A DNA stretch of 64,000 bases from CAYPTB01 sp964413535 (GCA_964413535.1 CAYPTB010000032.1:186001-250000), one strand, 5' to 3'. Counted from the stretch's first letter, positions 33,937 to 43,294 are shown. Notes: a model not told the origin generated them from the sequence alone. Program-made: numbers and translations.

Positions 33937-36900
33937 ATGACCAACGACCGTCGCCCTTCCTTCGTCGGCGCCCTGCGTGCGGCGAGCTTCGCGCTCCTCG
34001 CCCTGTGTCTGCCAGCCTGCGACGATCCGACCTGCGTGTTCGGCGGCAACTGCTTCGGTTCGGAGGACAACGAAGGGGCCCTGGGATCGACCGCGGTGGC
34101 CCCGGTCGACGGCGAGCTCCTGCTCGCCGCCGCGCCGACCTTGCTCGAGATCCAGCCCGACGGCGGAGCGGCTCGCAACCCCGCCACGCCCGTCGCGCTC
34201 GTCTTCAGCGAGTCGATGTCGTCCGCGGCCACGCTCGAGGCTTTCGAGATCGTCGACACCCAGACGAACTTCGCGGCGGCGGCGACCACGGTGCTCGCGG
34301 CGGACGGACGCGTGCTCGTCCTCTTTCCCACTCCCCCGCTGGCGCAAGGCAGCTACGCCGTTCGGCTCGCGGCCGGTGCGGGCCCGCTCGATCTCACGGG
34401 CCAGGCTCTCGGCGTCGCGCAGGATGCCGACCTCGCGACGTTCACCATCGCCGGTGCGATGAACTTGCCCGCCGAGCCGTCGGTCGTGCTCCTGTTTCCC
34501 CTCGATGGATCGACGAACAACGGTCCGACCGCCGAGATCGTGTGCGTCTTCGATCGAGAGGTGCGACCGCCCCTCGATCTCGCCACGGGCTGGGACGTGA
34601 AGGTGCAGGAGGTCGGCTCGATGGTCGCCGTGGATCCGGCCTTCGATCCGGATCCGATGCCCTTGACCGTCGCCGGATTCCTCGGCGTTCCCATCCCGGA
34701 TCCGCGCATGTGGACGTGGCGCAGCGTCGACGGCGACGAGCCGCAGCGCTTGGGGAGGAGCGGCGCCGAGGTGACGGTCACGGTCTCCGACCCGATGGCA
34801 CCGTTCGTGGACGACGCGAACCCGAGCCAAACCGTGGCGGAGACGGCCTCGACCTTCACGCTGTCCCTGGCGCCGCAGCCCTTCGCCGGACTCTTGAACC
34901 CCGGGTTCGAGCCGCAGGACGCCATCGGCATCGCTAACGTCGACGGACTCGCGGGCATGCAGAGTCTCGCGCTCCAGGTCGACTTCGAACCCGACGATCT
35001 CGCGCAGGCGGGCGACGTCCTCACGGTCTTCTTCGTCGGAACGGATCCCACGGACGCGCTGAACACCATCGCGTTCTCGCGCTCGATCGTCCTTTCGGGA
35101 GCGGGCGGGATCGCGAGCGCCGAGATCAGCTTGGCCGACCTCGACTTCCTGCGCTCGACGGAACCGCTCGGCGCGCGCGTCGCCGACGGCGCGGTGCGGT
35201 TCGCGGTGCGGCTCGAGCGCGGCGGCGATCAAGGTCACGTGCGTATCCTCGACGTCGATCTGCTGGATGCCGGCGTCCAGGATCCGGTCGTCGACCTCGT
35301 GCGGCCGGAGCTCTTGCTGCTCGACGGCCAAGTCGCGCTCACCGACGAGTTCCGAAGCGACGTGCTCGATCTCACGGTCGCGGGACACGCCGACGTCGGT
35401 CCCGGAGACTTCGTCCGCGCCGCGCTGGTCACGACTTCCATGAGCGACAACGCAACGATGGTCGGGGTCGTTCCGCCCGTCGTCGGCAGCGCGCTCTCGG
35501 TGGTCGACGCCGGCAGCGGGCCGACGCCCAGCTCGATGTTCCTCGCCGCTCCGGTACCCGTCGGGCGCTTGCCGGCCGCGAGCGGAACCCTGACCTTCAC
35601 GCTCACGGTCTTCGATCGGGCGTTGAACTCCGTCGAGCTGCCGGTGACGCTCGCCTTCCGTCAACGGGGAGCGGTCGGATCGACGCCGCTCGACCCGACC
35701 GATCCCGCGCCCCTGACGGTCGAAGTGTTCGACGCACAGACCCTGGAGCCGATCGAGGGGGCGCTCGTCTACTCCCATGCCGAGGTCGACGACGGCATGG
35801 GGAACCTCTCGTATCCGTTGCTCGGCGGAGGAGCGTCCGTCAGCAATGCCGGCGGTTTCGCGAGCGTCCCTCACCACGATGCCACTCAAGCGGCCACGCT
35901 CGTCACGGTCGTAGTGGGAGGCTTCGACGTCTTCACCTTCCACGGCGTGCCGACGACGAGCCTGTCGATCCCGCTCACTCCGGCGCAAGTGACGCTCGGC
36001 ACGGAGACGAACTCGGTCCTCGTGGCGCCCGACGTGAATATCTCGACCCTGGTGCGCCGCGTGGGGGACACGCGGCGCATCGAGACGGCGTTCCCCACGC
36101 GGAACACGCTCAACACGCCGGGCACGACCGAGTTCGACTTCGACTCGACCCTCTTGCGGCCCTTCCGGCTCGGCGCGCAGAGCTTCCTCGCCGGCATCCG
36201 GGACGCCGACATCGCGAACGTCGGCAAGGACCGACTCGTCAAGGCATTCGAGCTGCGCGTCCCCGTCGATGGTCAGGAGCTGCCGCTCTCGGTCTCCGAA
36301 GGCGCATTCCAGGTGACGCGCACGCTCGACGATCCGGGCGGACCACCCGCAGACGTGGCGAAGAGCGTGGCCGACGTGCAGCTCACCGCGGAGACCATCG
36401 TCGGGATCGACCCGGAGAACCTCGAGCTCGACTTCCACTACCTGGACCAACCGCTCGTGGAAGTGGAGGCGACCCTGCCGGGTATCGATCGGCCCGTTCC
36501 CGTGGGGCTCGGCACCGCCTACGACGTCACCGGCAACCCACGCCGGTGGAACCTCCGGAGCGCGTACGCCGGAATGGCCGATCCGCCGAATCCACAAGCG
36601 CCCTTCGAGGGAGTCCTGCGCTTGCGCGCCGAGCTCCGCGAGGACGATCCGTCGAGCACCGAGGCGGCGGTGATCGTGGGGTTGCGTCCCAACGTCGACG
36701 ACCTGGCCGGCCTCGCACCGTTGCGCCCGCCGGACGCGCCCGTCGTGACGTCGATCCCGACCGACGGCTCGGGATCGCTCGCGTCGCAGGGCTTCGACCT
36801 CGCCTTCACGGACGTCGTGACCGACGGATCGGGACTCCTGCTCGACGGGCGCGGGTTGCACCGCGTGACGCTGACGGAAGATCTGGCGGGGATGCCCGGC

Positions 36901-37161
36901 CGCAGGTGGGAGCTCTTCAAGCTCGACGTCGGGGGGGCCGCCGAGGTCAGCGTCCATTTCCCCGACTTGTCGCCCGATCCGAGTCCGATCCAGTCCGGGG
37001 CGACGGCCACGACGGGCGTGCGGATCTCGACCTTCGCCTGGGAGTCGTTCCCGGCCTTCGATCCGCTGGATGCCCTGCCCGACGTGTTCCTGTGGAGCGA
37101 CCTCGGCCGCGAGGTCGAGGCCTTCACGCACTCCCGCGAGTTCACGTTCACGCTCCTGTGA
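33937..37161 (+). CDS. Large secreted lipoprotein with Ig-like (Big_5 type) N-terminal domain
   Basis: 1074 residues. The signal peptide ends in LCLPAC, so lipidation is likely. Residues about 65-180 look like a bacterial Ig-like domain of the Big_5 class: LEIQPDGGAARNPATPVALVFSESM...FEIVDTQTNFAA...LVLFPTPPLAQGSYAVRLAA. Similar beta-rich segments follow through residue 470, then a carboxypeptidase-regulatory-like stretch around 590-680 (LTVEVFDAQTLEPIEGALVYSHAEV). The remainder is beta-rich with no recognised motif. Cys residues occur only near the N-terminus (CDDPTCVFGGNC). Surface or outer-membrane location is expected; function unknown. Confidence 0.82.
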   Translation: MTNDRRPSFVGALRAASFALLALCLPACDDPTCVFGGNCFGSEDNEGALGSTAVAPVDGELLLAAAPTLLEIQPDGGAARNPATPVALVFSESMSSAATLEAFEIVDTQTNFAAAATTVLAADGRVLVLFPTPPLAQGSYAVRLAAGAGPLDLTGQALGVAQDADLATFTIAGAMNLPAEPSVVLLFPLDGSTNNGPTAEIVCVFDREVRPPLDLATGWDVKVQEVGSMVAVDPAFDPDPMPLTVAGFLGVPIPDPRMWTWRSVDGDEPQRLGRSGAEVTVTVSDPMAPFVDDANPSQTVAETASTFTLSLAPQPFAGLLNPGFEPQDAIGIANVDGLAGMQSLALQVDFEPDDLAQAGDVLTVFFVGTDPTDALNTIAFSRSIVLSGAGGIASAEISLADLDFLRSTEPLGARVADGAVRFAVRLERGGDQGHVRILDVDLLDAGVQDPVVDLVRPELLLLDGQVALTDEFRSDVLDLTVAGHADVGPGDFVRAALVTTSMSDNATMVGVVPPVVGSALSVVDAGSGPTPSSMFLAAPVPVGRLPAASGTLTFTLTVFDRALNSVELPVTLAFRQRGAVGSTPLDPTDPAPLTVEVFDAQTLEPIEGALVYSHAEVDDGMGNLSYPLLGGGASVSNAGGFASVPHHDATQAATLVTVVVGGFDVFTFHGVPTTSLSIPLTPAQVTLGTETNSVLVAPDVNISTLVRRVGDTRRIETAFPTRNTLNTPGTTEFDFDSTLLRPFRLGAQSFLAGIRDADIANVGKDRLVKAFELRVPVDGQELPLSVSEGAFQVTRTLDDPGGPPADVAKSVADVQLTAETIVGIDPENLELDFHYLDQPLVEVEATLPGIDRPVPVGLGTAYDVTGNPRRWNLRSAYAGMADPPNPQAPFEGVLRLRAELREDDPSSTEAAVIVGLRPNVDDLAGLAPLRPPDAPVVTSIPTDGSGSLASQGFDLAFTDVVTDGSGLLLDGRGLHRVTLTEDLAGMPGRRWELFKLDVGGAAEVSVHFPDLSPDPSPIQSGATATTGVRISTFAWESFPAFDPLDALPDVFLWSDLGREVEAFTHSREFTFTLL

Positions 37162-37310
37162 GCGTGTTCGTCGCGCCGGCGCCTGGACCTGCGGCCGATT
37201 CCGCCGGGGGATCCGCGCCCGATGGCCGCGAACGGCGCTTTCCCCGCTCCCGGCGATCCCTATAATCCGCCGGGCTCGACGGAGGAGCCCCACCCGGGCG
37301 GCGCCGATCG

Positions 37311-37943
37311 ATGAGGACTCCCATGCGCGATGCAATTTGCCGGCTCCGAGCCAGACCTTCTCGTCTCGCTCTCGTCCTCGCTCCGATCGCTCTGTCCGTG
37401 TCGGGATTCGCGACCGCGGCCGGCTGCTCCCTTCCCCCGCCCAAACCGCAGAACGAGAACATCCGCCATCCCTACTTCGCCCTGGAGGACGCGCAGCCGG
37501 CGGAGGTGGCTGTCGTTCCGGTTCGAGACCAGTCGAAGGAGGGTGGCTTTCCCGTCATCGCCCTGCGACGCGCGCTCTACGACGGCTTGGCATCGCGCCT
37601 CTACACGCCCATCGACCTCGAGTTCGTCGATGCACATTGGGCGGAAGGCGGATTCGATCCGACCTCCCTGCAGGCCGGCGGAGTGGTGCAGGTCGTCGTC
37701 CAGCAGTGGGACCGAAGCCTCTTGGTCTCGCACGGCGCCATCCTCGTGGAGCTCACCGTCGAGATGCTCGACGGCGATCGGACGCTTGCCCGACCCCTGT
37801 GGGGGCAGACGTTCCGGCGCCGGCTCGAGTTCTCGGGAGAGCGGACGCGCATGACGGAGGCCGAGCTCTACGAGCACGCCGCAGAGCTCCTGGCCAAGGA
37901 GATCCTGGCCGTTCTCCCGGCCCGGGATCCCACTCGCGAGTAG
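37311..37943 (+). CDS. Small outer-membrane-type lipoprotein, unknown function
   Basis: 210 residues from the ATG at 37311; the ATG at 37323 is an equally good start. A signal peptide (LALVLAPIALSVSGFATAAGC) ends in a lipobox with Cys about 39. The mature part begins SLPPPKPQNENIRHPYFALEDAQPAEVAVVPVRDQSKEGGFPVIALRRALYDGLASRLYTPIDLEFVD, resembling the DUF799/GNA1162-like or LPS-stress lipoproteins that share an AVLPV...LR..v...L pattern. I do not assign a family. A perfect TATAAT at 37261-37266 may be its -10 box, with a weak -35. Confidence 0.75.
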   Translation: MRTPMRDAICRLRARPSRLALVLAPIALSVSGFATAAGCSLPPPKPQNENIRHPYFALEDAQPAEVAVVPVRDQSKEGGFPVIALRRALYDGLASRLYTPIDLEFVDAHWAEGGFDPTSLQAGGVVQVVVQQWDRSLLVSHGAILVELTVEMLDGDRTLARPLWGQTFRRRLEFSGERTRMTEAELYEHAAELLAKEILAVLPARDPTRE

Positions 37944-37981
37944 CGCGGATCCACCTGACCGCGGCGCGCGCGAGCGTCGGC

Positions 37982-38009
37982 TTGTGCGCTTCGCCACGCC
38001 CGTTAGACT
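37982..38009 (+). promoter_or_regulatory. Predicted promoter of rpsO
   Basis: TTGTGC (37982-37987) and TAGACT (38004-38009), 16-base spacer, 130 bases upstream of the rpsO ATG. Both boxes are identical to those proposed for the microcompartment operon, which supports TAGACT as a housekeeping -10 in this genome. Confidence 0.6.
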
Positions 38010-38138
38010 GGCGCTCGATCGTAGGCCGGGGTCTCCAGGTGGTAGGGGACGCCCGAGCCGTCCCCCAGCACCCCTCGCCCGGAGCTTCCTGCTCTGGGGA
38101 GCGGGCAAGTTCCACGGACCACCCGACAGGAGATCGCC

Positions 38139-38408
38139 ATGGCCATTGTGCCGGCTCGGAAGGTCGAGATCGTCAAGGAATACGCGTCCACGGAAGGCAA
38201 CACCGGATCGCCCGAGGTCCAAGTCGCTCTCCTGACCGAGCACATCCACAACCTGACCGAGCACCTCAAGGTGCACCGCAAGGACTTCACGTCCCAGCGC
38301 GGTCTGTTGATGATGGTCGGCAAGCGCAGCAAGCTCCTGAAGTACCTGCGCCGCTGCGATCCGGCGCGCTACCAGAGCCTGATCCAACGTCTGGGGCTGC
38401 GGCGCTAG
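38139..38408 (+). CDS. rpsO: Small ribosomal subunit protein uS15
   Basis: 89 residues, the standard length. ARKVEIVKEYASTEGNTGSPEVQVALLTEHIHNLTEHLKVHRKDF and RRGLLMMVGKR-type sequence (here SQRGLLMMVGKRSKLLKYLRR) match S15. It binds 16S rRNA early in 30S assembly. ATG at 38139 preceded by an AGGAGA site. It is followed by pnp as in many bacteria, where the two form an operon with RNase III control. Confidence 0.98.
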   Translation: MAIVPARKVEIVKEYASTEGNTGSPEVQVALLTEHIHNLTEHLKVHRKDFTSQRGLLMMVGKRSKLLKYLRRCDPARYQSLIQRLGLRR

Positions 38409-38449
38409 CGGTGCGCTCGCGCACCGCGTATCCCTCGCGCACCGCGTAT
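38408..38449 (+). repeat. Hairpin and 18-base-phased direct repeat after rpsO
   Basis: A perfect stem GCGGTGCG (38408-38415), loop CTCG, CGCACCGC (38420-38427) begins on the last base of the rpsO stop codon. CTCGCGCACCGCGTAT is then repeated at 38416-38431 and 38434-38449. The rest of the gap to pnp (to 38704) carries degenerate CGCGTTCTCGCG copies and no gene. A closely similar hairpin follows the secretin gene at 43084. Probably a processing or attenuation structure; no T tract. Confidence 0.6.
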
Positions 38450-38704
38450 ACATCGGTGACTGCCCGCAAGGCTCCGCAAGCGCGTTCTCGCGCGTCCGGT
38501 AAACGCCGGCGATCTCCGCAGCCGCGTTCTCGCGCCGTCCGGATTTCTCCTGGGTCCGCATGGCTCGGAGCCCTTCGTCGAAGCGTCGCGCGTTCCTCGA
38601 CGCGCTTCGTCGATCGATCGCCCGCCGCGGAAGCCCTACACGAACAACGACATCACGTAAAAGAGAAGCGTCGCGCCGACGCGACATAGTGAAAGACGTA
38701 GACA

Positions 38705-40807
38705 ATGAGTTTGGAACCGATTCGAGTTACCTGTGAAATCGCAGGCAGGACCCTGACGCTCGAGACCGGACAGGTCGCTCGTCAGGCCCATGGATCCGTG
38801 ATCGCGACGATGGGCGAGACCCAAGTCTTCGCCGCCGTCGTCACCAGCCCGGGACGCGACGACCTCGATTTCTTCCCCCTGACGGTCGACTACCGGGAGA
38901 AGACGGAGGCGGCGGGCAAGATCCCCGGCGGATTCTTCAAGCGCGAAGGGCGCCCCACCACCAAGGAGATCCTCACGATGCGGATGATCGACCGCTCGGT
39001 CAGGCCGCTGTTTCCCGACGGCTTCCGGCAGGAAGTCCAGTTGATGAGCATCACGCTCGGCTACGACGGGCAGAACAACGCGGACGTGCTGGCGATGATC
39101 GCGTCGTTCGCGGCCGTGCACATCAGCCAGATCCCGTTCGAAGGCGCCCTGGGCGCCGTCCGCATCGGACGCTACGACGATCACCTCGTCGCCTTCCCCG
39201 TCGATTCACGGCGGCGCGAGGATTCGACGCTCGACCTCGTGGTCGCCGGACACGCGAAGGGTCTCGTGATGGTCGAGGCCTCGGCCCAGCAGATGGCCGA
39301 AGAAGAGATGCTCGACGCGCTCGAACTCGCGCACGCACAGATCCGGGCGATCTGCGCAGCTCTGGACGAGCTGCGAACCAAGGCGGGAAAAGCGAAGGTG
39401 CAGTTCACGCCTCCCGCGCGCAACGAAGAGCTACACGGCTCGATCTGGCGCCACAAGGAACGCCTGCGCCAGGTGATGTTCACCGAGGGCAAGCACGCGC
39501 GCGAAGACGCCGTGAAGGGCCTGCGCGACGAGATCCTCGCGCCGCTCTTGGAAGGCATCCAGGACAAGGCCGAGCTCGTTCTCCGAACGAAGGCCGCGAA
39601 GGGCGTCTTTCACGACCTGGAGGTGGAGGTCCAGCGCGAGAGCATCCTGGACGGGCGCCGCATCGACGGGCGAGCTCACGACGAGATTCGCGAGATCACC
39701 ATCCACCCGAACTTCGTCAAGCGGCACCACGGCTCCGTGCTGTTCACGCGCGGCGAGACGCAGGCGCTGGTCAGCACGACCCTCGGTACGCCCGACGACG
39801 AGCAGATCATCGACGGGATCGACGAGGAGTACCGCAAGTCCTTCTACCTGCACTACAACTTCCCGCCCTACAGCGTGGGCGAGACCAAGCGCATCATGGG
39901 GCCGGGGCGGCGCGAGATCGGGCACGGCATGCTGGCCGAACGCGCGATCGCGTCGGTGTTGCCGGACTCGGATCGCTTCCCGTACACGATCAGGATCGTG
40001 TCGGACATCATGGAGTCCAACGGCTCGTCCTCCATGGCGACCGTGTGCGGTGGTTGCCTGTCGCTGATGCTCGCCGGCGTCCCGCTCACGCAGCCCGTCG
40101 CGGGGATCGCCATGGGGCTCGTCCAGGACGGCGACCGGACGGCCATCCTGTCCGACATCCTGGGTGCCGAGGACCACACCGGCGACATGGACTTCAAGGT
40201 CGCCGGCTCGGGCATCGGGATCACGGCCTTGCAGATGGACATCAAGATCAAATCCATCGACCGCGACCTCCTCGCCCGGGCTCTCGATCAGGCCCGGCTG
40301 GGCAGGCGCTATATCCTGCGCAAGATGCTCGAGGCGGTTCCGCGCCCCGAGTCGGACATCTCGATCTACGCGCCGCGGATGGAGACCGTCCAGATTCCCT
40401 CCGAGCGCATCGGCTTCCTGATCGGTCCCGGCGGGAAGAACATCAAGGGACTGCAAGAGCAGTTCAAGGTGCGCATCTCCGTCGAGGACACGGGGGTCGT
40501 GCAGGTTTTCGGAGCCGACAGCGCCCTGGTGAAGAAGTGCGCGGACTCGATCCAGGGCATGTGTGCGTTGCCCAAGATCGGTTCCCGCTACTCGGGCGTC
40601 GTGAAGAGCGTCAAGGACTTCGGAGCCTTCATCGAGATCCTCCCCGGCGTCGAGGGGATGTGTCACATCTCCGAACTCGACGAGGGCTACATCGAGAAGG
40701 TGCAGGACGTGGTGAACGTCGGAGACGAGGTCGAGGTCGTCGTGATCAACGTCGACGACCGCGGCAAGATCAAGCTCTCCCGGCGGCAGGCCATGGCCGT
40801 CACCTGA
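38705..40807 (+). CDS. pnp: Polyribonucleotide nucleotidyltransferase (PNPase)
   Basis: 3'-5' phosphorolytic exoribonuclease of the RNA degradosome, 700 residues. Two RNase PH domains (about 15-145 and 325-460) flank an alpha-helical domain. FFKREGRPTTKEILTMRMIDRSVRPLFP is diagnostic of the first. The second contains ILSDILGAEDHTGDMDFKVAGSGIGITALQMDIK, with the catalytic Asp pair. A KH domain (IGFLIGPGGKNIKGLQEQF) and an S1 domain (GSRYSGVVKSVKDFGAFIEILPGVEGMCHISEL) close the protein. ATG at 38705. A strong hairpin lies 39 bases after the stop. Confidence 0.98.
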   Translation: MSLEPIRVTCEIAGRTLTLETGQVARQAHGSVIATMGETQVFAAVVTSPGRDDLDFFPLTVDYREKTEAAGKIPGGFFKREGRPTTKEILTMRMIDRSVRPLFPDGFRQEVQLMSITLGYDGQNNADVLAMIASFAAVHISQIPFEGALGAVRIGRYDDHLVAFPVDSRRREDSTLDLVVAGHAKGLVMVEASAQQMAEEEMLDALELAHAQIRAICAALDELRTKAGKAKVQFTPPARNEELHGSIWRHKERLRQVMFTEGKHAREDAVKGLRDEILAPLLEGIQDKAELVLRTKAAKGVFHDLEVEVQRESILDGRRIDGRAHDEIREITIHPNFVKRHHGSVLFTRGETQALVSTTLGTPDDEQIIDGIDEEYRKSFYLHYNFPPYSVGETKRIMGPGRREIGHGMLAERAIASVLPDSDRFPYTIRIVSDIMESNGSSSMATVCGGCLSLMLAGVPLTQPVAGIAMGLVQDGDRTAILSDILGAEDHTGDMDFKVAGSGIGITALQMDIKIKSIDRDLLARALDQARLGRRYILRKMLEAVPRPESDISIYAPRMETVQIPSERIGFLIGPGGKNIKGLQEQFKVRISVEDTGVVQVFGADSALVKKCADSIQGMCALPKIGSRYSGVVKSVKDFGAFIEILPGVEGMCHISELDEGYIEKVQDVVNVGDEVEVVVINVDDRGKIKLSRRQAMAVT

Positions 40808-40845
40808 GCTCGACCGAGCCGAGTCGGCGAGAACGGGTGAACGAT

Positions 40846-40872
40846 GGGACCCGCTCGACCTGAGCGGGTCCC
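40846..40872 (+). terminator. Hairpin terminator candidate after pnp
   Basis: Perfect 11-bp stem GGGACCCGCTC (40846-40856), loop GACCT, GAGCGGGTCCC (40862-40872), followed by GTTCGGG. The stem is very GC-rich but the T tract is poor, so termination may be partial or assisted; it could equally protect the pnp 3' end. Confidence 0.55.
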
Positions 40873-41097
40873 GTTCGGGACTCGGAGAGCCGGAGTCGGG
40901 TTCCGCGCGTCCCGCGAGCGGAACGGGAGGCCCGTGCCCTCGCGACAGGTCGGCGCTTCGGCGCGAGACGGCCGAACGGGACGCTCGAATTTTTCCCGGG
41001 CCAAGGCCCCACGAAAACGAGTCCCGTGCCGATGGTATGGGGAGCGGGGGACTGTGCGTCCCGCGCGTTCCGGGAACCCCTGGCCGGAGAGTCACCG

Positions 41098-41541
41098 ATG
41101 CTCGGTCCCATCGCGTTTCTCGTGGTCCTCTCGACGTTTTCTTCGACCGCGGACGCGCCGGAGCCGGGAGTCGTCTCCCGCACCTCCCCGAGCTCGACCT
41201 CCGCGCCCGATTCGGATTGGATCGTGGAGGAGGCGGACAACATCTGCGGGCTGTCCGATCCGAGGGCATTGAGCGAGCCGGCCAAGGTCGACTACGGCCA
41301 GGTCTGGGACGCGACCCCCGAGATCAAGAAGCTGAAGCGCGACGGCATCGATCCCCAGTCGCCGGCGGGCATCTCCCTGCAGCAGAAGGCCACCGACCGG
41401 ATTCGGGAGGCGTGTGACGACGTGCGCGAGGCCGAAGGGCACTGCAGCGTCTGGAAGAAGATCCGGCACAAGGACGGCCGGAAGATCGCGGACATCACCA
41501 AAGAGGTCGAGAAGAAGTTCCCCGCCAGCTCGGGCCTTTGA
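41098..41541 (+). CDS. Small secreted protein, unknown function
   Basis: 147 residues from the ATG at 41098. A signal peptide, MLGPIAFLVVLSTFSSTADA, is followed by a Ser/Thr/Pro-rich linker and a charged helical domain (KVDYGQVWDATPEIKKLKRDGIDPQSPAGISLQQKATDRIREACDDVREAEGHCSVWKKIRHKDGRKIADITKEVEKKF). Three Cys residues in the mature part (CGL, EACDD, GHCSV) could allow one disulfide. It stands 62 bases before the secretin gene, so export-related work is possible but unproven. Confidence 0.68.
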   Translation: MLGPIAFLVVLSTFSSTADAPEPGVVSRTSPSSTSAPDSDWIVEEADNICGLSDPRALSEPAKVDYGQVWDATPEIKKLKRDGIDPQSPAGISLQQKATDRIREACDDVREAEGHCSVWKKIRHKDGRKIADITKEVEKKFPASSGL

Positions 41542-41602
41542 GCCCCGGTGACCGACTCCTGGGCGTGCATCGCGCGTCCCCAGGGGGTATCTCCTTCGCT
41601 CC

Positions 41603-43075
41603 ATGAGGCGCCCTTCCTTCCGCCCCCCGCCTGCGTGGAGCCTTTGGGTTCTCCTGCTCGCGCTCGCTGCGGCATGCAGGTCGGGATCGGCCGGGCGCGA
41701 AGCGCAGACGAACACCGGCTCGCTGGAAGACCTCTCCGAGATGGTCGCGCGCGGTGCGGCCCCCGTGCAGGCTCGGAGCGATGAGACCGCTCTCGTGTCA
41801 GCCGAGTCGGAGGACGAGGTTGCCCCCTTCCAGGACGAGCTGCCGGAGGTCGAGGAGGATCTCGGGGCGCTCGTTGCCGAGGCCTTCGGCTCCGGACGCC
41901 GCCTGGATGCCGGCCAGGAAGAGCGGACACAGCCGGAGCGCCCGGTCAATCCCTACCTCGCGTTCGGGGGGCGCATCCTCGTGCATGCCGACGGGCGCGT
42001 CACCAAGCCGTTCCCGCTGCCGCCCAAGAAGGGCCGGCGCCTGCTCGACCTCATGCTCATGATGTCGAAGGAGGGCTTCTTCCCGCTCGAGGAGGTCAAG
42101 TTCGACAACCCCGGTGCGCCCGACCCGAACGTGGTCAAGGCCGTCTTGCTCGAGGACTGGGACAGCGAGCTGTACCAGGACCTGCGCGCCTTCCCGCCCA
42201 AGGACACGGACGTGTCCATGTCGGACTGGCTCGTCTGCACCGCGTCGCAAGGCTTGATGGGAGAGGTCGAGTACTTCGTGAACCTCTTCGCTGCGGGCGT
42301 GCCGCAGATCGAGATCGAGGCCAAGATCGTCGAGCTCACCGAAACGGACATCTTCGACTTCGGGATCCTCCCAGGCGTCGACGCCAGCGGAGGCGCCGTT
42401 CCGCAGGTCCAGTTCCCCGCGAACACCCTCATCGACGACATCCTGTTCCGCTTCCCGAACGCGGAGAGTGCGAACGAGGCCATCCTCGCCTTGGGAGCGG
42501 TGCAAGACGGCGTGACCGTGACCGCGATCCTGGAAGCGGTGAAGACCTGGGACAACGTGTCGATCATCTCCCAACCCAAGATCGCGGTTCGCGAGGGAGG
42601 CAAGGCCGAGATCCTCAACACGGAGGAGCTTCCCTTCTTCAACGTCAAGAGCATCAGCGACACGGGCACGTTCAACGCGACGCTCGAATTCAAGGAAGTC
42701 GGAGTCAAGCTCTACATCGTTCCGCGCGTCGTCGGGACGAACACCTTCGCGTTGCAGATCGACATCGAGGCTTCGCAAGAAGCCGGCTCCCTGACGACCG
42801 TCGTCTCCAACCAAGCGGGCGACCTCGAGACGCCGATCATCGCCAAGCGCAGTGTGAACACGATCGTCTACCTCGAGGAGGGGCAGGTGTTGATCCTGGG
42901 CGGTCTCACGTCCACGCGGAAGCGCGAGTTCGAGCGCAAGATCCCGCTGCTCGGGGACATCCCGATCCTGGGCTACCTCTTCAAGTCCAAGTTCAACCAG
43001 GTCAGCCGGTCGCACGTCCTGTTCTTCATCCGACCGCGCATCCTCGAGGGGTCGGACTTCCACCGGGACTTCTGA
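41603..43075 (+). CDS. Secretin-family outer-membrane channel lipoprotein (GspD/PilQ-like)
   Basis: 490 residues, lipoprotein signal ending in ALAAAC. The N-terminal half is acidic and poorly conserved, with at most one N-domain. The secretin core starts near 235: VPQIEIEAKIVELTETDIFDFGILPG, then VTAILEAVKTWDNVSIISQPKIAVREGGKAEILNTEELPFF, FKEVGVKLYIVPRVVGTNTFALQIDIEAS and LEEGQVLILGGLTSTRKREFERKIPLLGDIPILGYLFKSK, the diagnostic VPxLGDIPxxGxLF end. It would form the outer-membrane ring of a type II secretion or type IV pilus-like machine. Only a GspK-like gene accompanies it here. A hairpin and repeats follow. Confidence 0.93.
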   Translation: MRRPSFRPPPAWSLWVLLLALAAACRSGSAGREAQTNTGSLEDLSEMVARGAAPVQARSDETALVSAESEDEVAPFQDELPEVEEDLGALVAEAFGSGRRLDAGQEERTQPERPVNPYLAFGGRILVHADGRVTKPFPLPPKKGRRLLDLMLMMSKEGFFPLEEVKFDNPGAPDPNVVKAVLLEDWDSELYQDLRAFPPKDTDVSMSDWLVCTASQGLMGEVEYFVNLFAAGVPQIEIEAKIVELTETDIFDFGILPGVDASGGAVPQVQFPANTLIDDILFRFPNAESANEAILALGAVQDGVTVTAILEAVKTWDNVSIISQPKIAVREGGKAEILNTEELPFFNVKSISDTGTFNATLEFKEVGVKLYIVPRVVGTNTFALQIDIEASQEAGSLTTVVSNQAGDLETPIIAKRSVNTIVYLEEGQVLILGGLTSTRKREFERKIPLLGDIPILGYLFKSKFNQVSRSHVLFFIRPRILEGSDFHRDF

Positions 43076-43083
43076 GCCGGATC

Positions 43084-43218
43084 GCAGTGCGCTCGCGCAC
43101 TGCGGGTCCATCGGTAGGGTTCTCCAACCGCCCTGGGCTCTCACTCCGTCTTTCTTCTCCGGTTCGGTAGTGGCCTCCAACCGCCCTGGGCGCACGCTCC
43201 GTCTTCTCCGGTAGCGCT
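43084..43218 (+). repeat. Hairpin plus 53-base-period direct repeat between secretin and gspK-like genes
   Basis: Stem GCAGTGCG (43084-43091), loop CTCG, CGCACTGC (43096-43103). Then CTCCAACCGCCCTGGGC occurs at 43122-43138 and 43175-43191, each followed by a degenerate CTCCGTCTT...CTCCGGT...GGTAG segment. The hairpin differs from the one after rpsO by a single G-C to A-T pair exchange. No gene is supported in this gap. Confidence 0.65.
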
Positions 43219-43294
43219 CCCAGCCCTCCGGCCGAACGTACGCTTGGATTCCCGGCCGGGAAGACCCATCCTCCACGGTCGTCCGCCCCCGCTC

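Noticed and set aside
33874..37335. Minus-strand open frame of about 1,150 codons opposite the Ig-like lipoprotein
   Set aside because: Product is Arg/Glu/Gly-rich without motifs; the plus strand has a lipoprotein signal and beta-domain patterns.
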